A DNA stretch of 31,640 nucleotides, taken from assembly GCA_964632305.1 (NCBI GenBank), contig CAZWBR010000047.1, positions 1 through 31,640 on the forward strand, read 5' to 3'. The first letter of the stretch is position 1. Each line of letters begins with the position of its first letter. Under the pieces are notes generated by a model. The model did not search any database and was not told the origin of the DNA. It saw only the letters and a list, made by a program, of their open reading frames with translations. This stretch comes from CAZWBR01 sp964632305 (GTDB lineage: Bacteria; Bacteroidota; Bacteroidia; Bacteroidales; Prolixibacteraceae). Positions 26,515-31,640 of the stretch are shown piece by piece. The translations under genes were made by a program, and so were the position numbers.

Positions 26515-27912
26515 ATGAAAAAATTTAAAATTAATGTTTCTTCTGGTGCAATTGCATTGGTTATTGTCCTGATATTGGGAACAAGGTGTTTTGCACAAAA
26601 CCCAATTATTCAAACCAAATTTACTGCCGACCCGGCGCCAATGGTTTATAACGACACCGTATTTCTTTACACTAGCCATGACGAAGACGATGCTACGGGT
26701 TTTAAAATGGAAAATTGGTTGCTATACACGTCTACCGACATGGTGAATTGGACTGACCATGGAGAAATAGCATCGCTGAAGAATTTTAAGTGGGTGAATG
26801 TTAACAACGGCGCCTGGGCTCTCCAGGTTGTCCGGCGAAATAATAAGTTTTACATGTACTGTCCGGTTCCGAATGGTTTGGGAATTGGAGTATTGGTTTC
26901 CGACAGTCCTTACGGGCCTTTCAAAGACCCAATCGGAAAGCCACTGATTAAGAATAGTTCAGACGACATTGATCCGACTGTGTTGATTGATGACGATGGA
27001 CAAGCTTATCTTTATTGGGGAAACCCCAATCTTTATTACGTGAAGCTGAATGAGGATATGGTTTCTTATTCAGGAGAGATTGTAAAAGTACCCGAACTTG
27101 CTAAAGTAAGAGGAGAGAAAGATCCTTTTCATTACCAGGAAGGCCCGTGGGCGTATAAACGGAAAGGGCATTATTACATGGCTTATGCATCGACCTGTTG
27201 CCCCGAAGGTATTGGCTATGCAATGAGCAGCAGTCCAACTGGCCCTTGGGAATACAAAGGTTCAATCATGGATGGAGATGAACGCTCAAGCGGAAACCAC
27301 CCGGGAATTATCGATTACAAGGGAAAATCGTACGTTTTTGGGTTCAATTATTCCATCGGGCAAAAAACGATGTCGAAGCATTACGAACGGCGGTCTATTT
27401 GTCTTGAAGAATTAATTTTCAACGCTGATGGCACCATTCAGAAGCATCCTTTCTGGTCAAAAAATGTTACGCAGTTGGCTATGTTGAATCCATATAACCG
27501 CACCGGAGCCGAAACCATGGCTTTCAGCGAAGGCTTGAAAACAGACTTGATCACTGAATGGGAACGAAACGGTTCATGGAACAAAGGGAAAAAAATTGCT
27601 GACAGATTGTTTGTAACTTCTATTAATAATGGAGATTACATTAAAGTGCAAGGTGTCGATTTTTCAAGGGGGGCGTCATCAGTCGATGTTAGTGTAGCAT
27701 CTTTATATGGCGGAAAAATTGAAATCCGTACTGACAAAATTGATGGACCATTAATGGGAACAATCAATGTAAATACTTCCGGCGAAGGAGATTTGTGGAA
27801 AACCGTTACTACCCAGGTCAAGAATATCAAAGGGGTTCACGATTTGTTCTTCGTTTTCAGGGGAGAGAAAGATTTGTTCAATTTCGACTGGTGGAAATTC
27901 AATGAAAAATAA
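26515..27912 (+). CDS. GH43-CBM6 enzyme, probable alpha-L-arabinofuranosidase
   Basis: This 465-residue exported enzyme is the third GH43 of the operon. After the signal peptide (cleavage before QNPII) it has a GH43 propeller (about 28-320) with Asp39 (TADPAPMV), Asp153 (DIDPTVLIDDDGQ) and Glu209 (YQEGPW), then a CBM6 domain (about 330-465) ending FNFDWWKFNEK. Its CBM6 is more diverged than those of the other two: the sugar-binding region reads GAETMAFSEGLKT where the others have EAETI.W.EG, and it has an extra loop rich in Trp and Lys (around EWERNGSWNKGKK). That could mean a changed ligand. It starts 36 bases after the previous gene and is probably in the same transcript. Confidence 0.9.
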   Translation: MKKFKINVSSGAIALVIVLILGTRCFAQNPIIQTKFTADPAPMVYNDTVFLYTSHDEDDATGFKMENWLLYTSTDMVNWTDHGEIASLKNFKWVNVNNGAWALQVVRRNNKFYMYCPVPNGLGIGVLVSDSPYGPFKDPIGKPLIKNSSDDIDPTVLIDDDGQAYLYWGNPNLYYVKLNEDMVSYSGEIVKVPELAKVRGEKDPFHYQEGPWAYKRKGHYYMAYASTCCPEGIGYAMSSSPTGPWEYKGSIMDGDERSSGNHPGIIDYKGKSYVFGFNYSIGQKTMSKHYERRSICLEELIFNADGTIQKHPFWSKNVTQLAMLNPYNRTGAETMAFSEGLKTDLITEWERNGSWNKGKKIADRLFVTSINNGDYIKVQGVDFSRGASSVDVSVASLYGGKIEIRTDKIDGPLMGTINVNTSGEGDLWKTVTTQVKNIKGVHDLFFVFRGEKDLFNFDWWKFNEK

Positions 27913-27960
27913 ACTAAGGATGTATAGAAGAGTGAAAACTAACAATCAAAATAAAAAACG

Positions 27961-30354
27961 ATGAAGCGTATTTACACATTGCTATTTCTTGCTTTCACCA
28001 TAAGTGTCAGCAGCAAAGCTCAATCCTACCAAAAAACCGAATTGGGGGTTAAATCGGTAGTCAACTCCATTGGGGTAGAAGTTCAGTTTTATAGCCCGAC
28101 AATAGTCAGGGTAATCAAATGGCCTGAAGGAAAGACGTATACAAAAGAAAGTCTTTCGGTCGTTAAAACTCCGCAAAAAACTGTTTTTAGTGTCAAACAG
28201 CAAGGCGACGAACTTTCACTAAAAAGTGAAAAACTAAAAGTAAACCTGAACCTGAAAAATGGGAAAATTACATTTACAACCCCTTCAGGAGTAAAGCTTT
28301 TGAGTGAGAAAGAAGCAGGTGTTAAATTTACCGACTTCGACGATGCCGGATCAAAAACCTATAGTGTAACTCAGTCATACGTTTTGGATAAAGACGAAGC
28401 CATTTATGGACTGGGTGAGCAGCAGCAGGGTAAAATGGTTCAACGTAACCTGAAACTGAATATGGTTCAGGGAAATACCGACGACTATATTCCTTTTTTC
28501 CTCTCGAATAAAGGATATGGTTTGTACTGGGATAATTATTCACCTACTATTTTTACCGATAATCAGGAAGAAACATCATTCAAATCGGATGTGGCCGATT
28601 GTGCCGATTATTATTTCATGAGTGGTGGCAACGCCGATGGTACAATTGCCCAGATGCGCGATTTAACCGGTCAGGCTCCGATGTTCCCGTTGTGGACATT
28701 CGGTTTCTGGCAGAGCAAAGAACGTTACAAAAGTCAGGATGAAGTACTCGGTGTGGTTAAAAAGTACCGCGAACTGGGCGTACCGCTCGATGGAATCATT
28801 CAGGATTGGCAATACTGGGGCAGCAATTACCTGTGGAATGCCATGGAATTCCTAAACGACGAATTTCCGAATCCCAAAAAGATGATCGATGACGTTCATG
28901 GGTTGAATGCACACATGATTATCTCCGTCTGGAATTCATTTGGTCCTCAAACGAAGCAATACAGAGAATTAGAAAAAATTAACGCATTAATGGATTTTCA
29001 AACCTGGCCTCAGTCTGGTTCAACACTATGGCCACCGAAACGCGATTACCCTTCAGGTGTAAAAGTTTACGATCCATACAATCCAAAAGCCCGCGATATT
29101 TATTGGAAATACCTGAACGATGGTATCTTCAAGCTTGGAATGGACGGATGGTGGATGGATTCATCAGAACCTGATCATTTGGATTTTAAACCTTCCGATC
29201 TCGACAATAAAACATTTCTTGGTTCATTCCGGAAAGTACGAAATGCATTCCCTTTAATGACTGTTGGCGGTTTATCGCAGAACCAGCGCGTCACTACTTC
29301 CGATAAGCGAGTGTTCATCCTTACGCGTTCAGCTTTCGCTGGTCAACAGCGTTATGGCGCCAACACCTGGTCGGGCGATGTTACAGCCTCTTGGGGTGCT
29401 TTAAAAAGCCAGATTTCGGCCGGATTAAACTTTTCGCTTAGTGGCGTTCCATACTGGAACAGCGATATTGGCGGATTCTTTTTGAGCCAATTCAGAAAAA
29501 AACTCGACGATGCCGGTTATCGCGAATTGTATGCCCGCTGGATACAGTTTGGCGCATTTTGCCCGATGATGCGTTCGCATGGCGCTGATGCTCCCCGCGA
29601 AATATACCAGTTTGGTAAAAAAGGAGACAAAGTTTACGATGCCATTGAAAAATACATCAACCTGCGCTATAGTTTATTGCCGTACATTTATTCTGCATCT
29701 TGGGATGTTACAGCCAACCAGTCGAGCATGATGCGTGCTTTGGTGATGGATTTTGCAAATGACAAAAAAGCATTGGACATCAACGACGAGTATATGTTTG
29801 GAAAATCGATTCTGGTTTGTCCGGTAACCACAGCCATGTATTCAAAAAATACAGAAGAGGATTTCAGCGCCATCAAATCAAAGGAACTTTACTTGCCATT
29901 GGGTGCCAGTTGGATTGATTTCTGGACCGGAGAAAAGTTTGAAGGTGGTAAAACAGTTGCAAAAGAAGCTCCTCTCGACATTATGCCGTTGTATGTAAAA
30001 GCAGGTTCTATTCTTCCGGTCGGACCAAAAGTGCAATATGCTACCGAAAAGAAATGGGATAACCTCGAAATCCGAGTTTACCCTGGAGCCAATGGCGAGT
30101 TTACGTTGTACGAAGACGAAAACGACAATTACAACTATGAAAAAGGCGCCTATTCAACGATTACATTTATTTGGAACGATGCAAAAAAGACTTTGACCAT
30201 TAACGATAGAAAAGGCTCGTTTACCGGAATGCTTGCGGATCGTAAATTCAATCTTGTACTTGTCGACAAAAGCAAAGGATTAGGAATGAAGGTTGTTGAA
30301 AAGTACGATAATGTGGTAACTTATGACGGAAAGAAAGTTGTGATTAAATTATAA
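27961..30354 (+). CDS. GH31 alpha-xylosidase or alpha-glucosidase
   Basis: This 797-residue exported retaining enzyme has a signal peptide (cleavage before QSYQK), an N-terminal galactose-mutarotase-like sandwich (about 25-220), a GH31 barrel (about 240-560), a proximal C-terminal sandwich and a DUF5110 domain (about 690-770, VYPGANGEFTLYEDENDNYNYEKG). The nucleophile is Asp400 in GWWMDSSEPDH and the acid/base Asp473 in TWSGDVTASW. GFWQSKERYKSQ, common in Bacteroidota alpha-xylosidases, and the hemicellulose-type neighbours favour alpha-xylosidase, but family GH31 is broad. No PA14 insertion is present, unlike the xyloglucan-specific Bacteroides ovatus enzyme. It is the last gene of the operon and is followed by a terminator hairpin. 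Confidence 0.9.
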   Translation: MKRIYTLLFLAFTISVSSKAQSYQKTELGVKSVVNSIGVEVQFYSPTIVRVIKWPEGKTYTKESLSVVKTPQKTVFSVKQQGDELSLKSEKLKVNLNLKNGKITFTTPSGVKLLSEKEAGVKFTDFDDAGSKTYSVTQSYVLDKDEAIYGLGEQQQGKMVQRNLKLNMVQGNTDDYIPFFLSNKGYGLYWDNYSPTIFTDNQEETSFKSDVADCADYYFMSGGNADGTIAQMRDLTGQAPMFPLWTFGFWQSKERYKSQDEVLGVVKKYRELGVPLDGIIQDWQYWGSNYLWNAMEFLNDEFPNPKKMIDDVHGLNAHMIISVWNSFGPQTKQYRELEKINALMDFQTWPQSGSTLWPPKRDYPSGVKVYDPYNPKARDIYWKYLNDGIFKLGMDGWWMDSSEPDHLDFKPSDLDNKTFLGSFRKVRNAFPLMTVGGLSQNQRVTTSDKRVFILTRSAFAGQQRYGANTWSGDVTASWGALKSQISAGLNFSLSGVPYWNSDIGGFFLSQFRKKLDDAGYRELYARWIQFGAFCPMMRSHGADAPREIYQFGKKGDKVYDAIEKYINLRYSLLPYIYSASWDVTANQSSMMRALVMDFANDKKALDINDEYMFGKSILVCPVTTAMYSKNTEEDFSAIKSKELYLPLGASWIDFWTGEKFEGGKTVAKEAPLDIMPLYVKAGSILPVGPKVQYATEKKWDNLEIRVYPGANGEFTLYEDENDNYNYEKGAYSTITFIWNDAKKTLTINDRKGSFTGMLADRKFNLVLVDKSKGLGMKVVEKYDNVVTYDGKKVVIKL

Positions 30355-30380
30355 ATAAGCAATGGGAATGAAATAATATC

Positions 30381-30403
30381 GCAATTTGTTTAAATTGCTT
30401 TTT
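30381..30403 (+). terminator. Intrinsic terminator after the GH operon
   Basis: The arms gcaattt (30381-30387) and aaattgc (30392-30398) form a perfect 7-bp stem with a 4-base loop, followed by five T. It starts 27 bases after the GH31 stop, so it probably ends the nine-gene transcript, although the AT-rich stem may be leaky. Confidence 0.6.
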
Positions 30404-30407
30404 CTTG

Positions 30408-30439
30408 ACGTACCCCCTATCTTCTCGAAGGGGGTACGT
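30408..30439. repeat. Perfect 11-bp GC-rich inverted repeat
   Basis: The arms acgtaccccct (30408-30418) and agggggtacgt (30429-30439) are exact reverse complements around a 10-base loop, directly after the terminator T-run. It has no T-run of its own. A nearby word (ggggtgagtca, from 30454) also occurs at 3076, so this could belong to a dispersed repeat unit. Confidence 0.6.
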
Positions 30440-30536
30440 TAGCAAGCGGACTTGGGGTGAGTCATCCTAAAAAATACGACAATAAATTATTCTTATTACT
30501 TATCTCTTAGATATATGGCATTTTAAATATAGCATA

Positions 30537-31034
30537 ATGACTATGGTAAATAAACTTTTAAAAGGATTTGTTGACTTAATTTATGGGACTGGAAGAGTGA
30601 GACGAAGGTTTGAACTTGACAATCCGAATGAAAAAGTTTTGGCATCAGATGCAAGTAAAGGTATTGTAACAACTACTAATCAGGATATTCAGCGTGGACT
30701 TGATTGGGTGACTTCCCAAAGAGCGGTTGTTTTGTTGACAGACAAAAAAATTGTTTGTGGCAAATGGACAATTCCGCTTGATACAATTTCGACAGCGCAG
30801 TTGTTAAAAATCAATTCATTGTTTGGTGGTGGACAAATTTTAAAAATTCGAACAATGGACGACAGAAACTATCAATTCGGAATGCAGCTTAACCCGGAAT
30901 GGACAAGTCAGCAAATACTTTCTTTAACACTGGAGAAAGGACAAGTGAAGCATTCCGCATATAGTATTATCGTAAGACTAGTTGTAGTGGGGTATATTAT
31001 TTACTGGCTTTATGAACGTTTCGTTGTCAACTAA
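30537..31034 (+). CDS. Small membrane-anchored protein of unknown function, PH-like domain possible
   Basis: This 165-residue protein has no signal peptide but a single C-terminal membrane helix (about 143-162, IIVRLVVVGYIIYWLYERF). The soluble part (about 30-135) looks all-beta with a final helix (strands RAVVLLTDKKIVCGKWTIPL, QILKIRTMDDRNYQFGMQL; helix around TSQQILSLTLEKG), the layout of bacterial PH-like or GRAM-like domains; this is a fold guess, not a family assignment. Two ATGs (30537, 30543) are possible. Its wording is more AT-rich than the glycoside hydrolase genes, and it lies between two carbohydrate genes with no obvious link to them, which may mean insertion from elsewhere. Confidence 0.65.
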   Translation: MTMVNKLLKGFVDLIYGTGRVRRRFELDNPNEKVLASDASKGIVTTTNQDIQRGLDWVTSQRAVVLLTDKKIVCGKWTIPLDTISTAQLLKINSLFGGGQILKIRTMDDRNYQFGMQLNPEWTSQQILSLTLEKGQVKHSAYSIIVRLVVVGYIIYWLYERFVVN

Positions 31035-31172
31035 ATACTTTTATTTGGAGAGTCATAACATTGATGACAGAAATGGAATCGCCCTGTAACAAAAACTATA
31101 TATCAATTAGGGTTTCGGTGTTGACATCATAATCCGCAACACTCAATCGCGAATGGATATAGTTCCGAACGA

Positions 31173-31180
31173 TATATTTA
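31173..31180 (+). promoter_or_regulatory. Weak -7-like box ahead of the GH95-like gene
   Basis: TATATTTA, one base away from TAnnTTTG, lies 25 bases before the start at 31206. The identical octamer lies ahead of the GH97 gene at 10956-10963. No -33 element is evident. Shared weak boxes could reflect activator dependence, but the AT-rich sequence makes chance likely. Confidence 0.2.
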
Positions 31181-31205
31181 AGTTTTAAATCTAACTAACC
31201 AAATT

Positions 31206-31640
31206 ATGAAACGAAGGGTTTTTCTTAGAAACAGCGCGATTGCGATGGGACTGGTGGGAGCACCGTCCTTTCTTCGGGCTGCGAACGGAGGAATTAATCG
31301 CAATTCCTCGCCACTTTCAGGGGTTGATTTAGTGGAAATCCGTTCTGCAAAATACCTTGGCCAGGCAAAAATAAGTCCATTTCTGCCTAAATTACCTGAG
31401 TTTGTAACTCCCGCCATTTCGCCCATGCCTCTGGAAGAGCGGATCAAAAGAAAAATTGTGCCGCAGCATGGCTTTTGCAGCCTGGCGCCCGGCGGCGATT
31501 CGCTTTTGTCGGGCAATGGCGCTATGAACATCGAACTCATGGGCGACCCGTTTACCGAGCAAATCCCCTTCAGTCACGAAAGCATATTCACACCCAAAAA
31601 GAAAAACCTCGAAGCGCCCCACATTGCCAATGTGTTGCCA
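31206..31640 (+). CDS. GH95-like glycoside hydrolase, 5' part only, Tat signal
   Basis: The frame is open from the ATG at 31206 to the window edge (145 codons) and is cut by it. The N-terminus MKRRVFLRNSAIAMGLVG has the twin-arginine pattern RRxFL followed by a mild hydrophobic stretch, so export in folded form by the Tat system is predicted. After a Pro-rich linker come VPQHGFCSLAPGGDSLLSGN, then GAMNIELMGDPFTEQIPFSHES and EAPHIANVLP, which resemble the N-terminal sandwich of GH95-type proteins (where GNG.MG......E...NE is typical). GH95 includes alpha-L-fucosidases and alpha-L-galactosidases; the latter occur on complex xylans. The catalytic domain lies outside the window, so activity cannot be judged. 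Confidence 0.65.
   Translation, partial: MKRRVFLRNSAIAMGLVGAPSFLRAANGGINRNSSPLSGVDLVEIRSAKYLGQAKISPFLPKLPEFVTPAISPMPLEERIKRKIVPQHGFCSLAPGGDSLLSGNGAMNIELMGDPFTEQIPFSHESIFTPKKKNLEAPHIANVLP

Noticed and set aside
1..31640. Anti-phage system, CRISPR array, transposon or secondary metabolite cluster
   Set aside because: No nuclease, transposase, integrase, Cas, toxin-antitoxin or biosynthetic gene was recognised, and no regularly spaced repeats were seen.

Overview
The window reads as a chromosomal piece of a saccharolytic Bacteroidota bacterium, probably Bacteroidales or Marinilabiliales-like. The evidence is a hybrid two-component sensor (HTCS) next to a large glycoside hydrolase operon, Bacteroidota-type promoter boxes (TAnnTTTG), a DUF4294 protein, and signal peptides that almost all place Gln just after the predicted cleavage site. 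No rRNA, CRISPR array, insertion sequence or phage gene was recognised.

Left part (about 1-5650): three minus-strand genes, namely a GHL10/DUF187 glycosidase-like secreted protein, a DUF4294 protein, and an OmpA-family protein with an N-terminal lectin-like domain. They are separated by unusually long spacers that contain GC-rich inverted repeats. A small plus-strand lipoprotein and a tRNA-Leu(GAG) with its own promoter and terminator follow.

Middle and right part (6029-30354): a 1314-residue HTCS regulator is transcribed leftward, away from a roughly 1-kb regulatory spacer. From the other side of that spacer a tightly packed rightward run of nine exported enzymes begins: GH97, GH3 (with PA14), GH2, GH27 (with an NPCBM-like domain), GH43-CBM6, GH127, GH43-CBM6, GH43-CBM6 and GH31. 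A hairpin plus T-run after GH31 probably ends the operon. All nine have type I signal peptides, so they are inferred to act in the periplasm on imported oligosaccharides. The set removes alpha-galactose or beta-L-arabinopyranose (GH97, GH27), beta-galactose (GH2), alpha-L-arabinofuranose (GH43 x3), beta-L-arabinofuranose (GH127), alpha-xylose or alpha-glucose (GH31) and beta-xylose or beta-glucose (GH3). That fits a heavily decorated plant hemicellulose such as complex glucuronoarabinoxylan, or an arabinogalactan. The substrate is inference. No SusC/SusD pair and no endo-acting enzyme lies in the window.

Far right (30355-31640): a small AT-rich PH-like membrane protein of unknown role, then the 5' part of a GH95-like enzyme with a Tat-type signal, cut by the window edge, suggesting that the carbohydrate locus continues.

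The most unusual features are a GH43 enzyme (20832-22607) with an internal duplication of about 110 residues whose second copy has lost the catalytic Asp, and the large divergent spacer 9974-11011, which holds a consensus-like promoter and a long hairpin far upstream of the operon.
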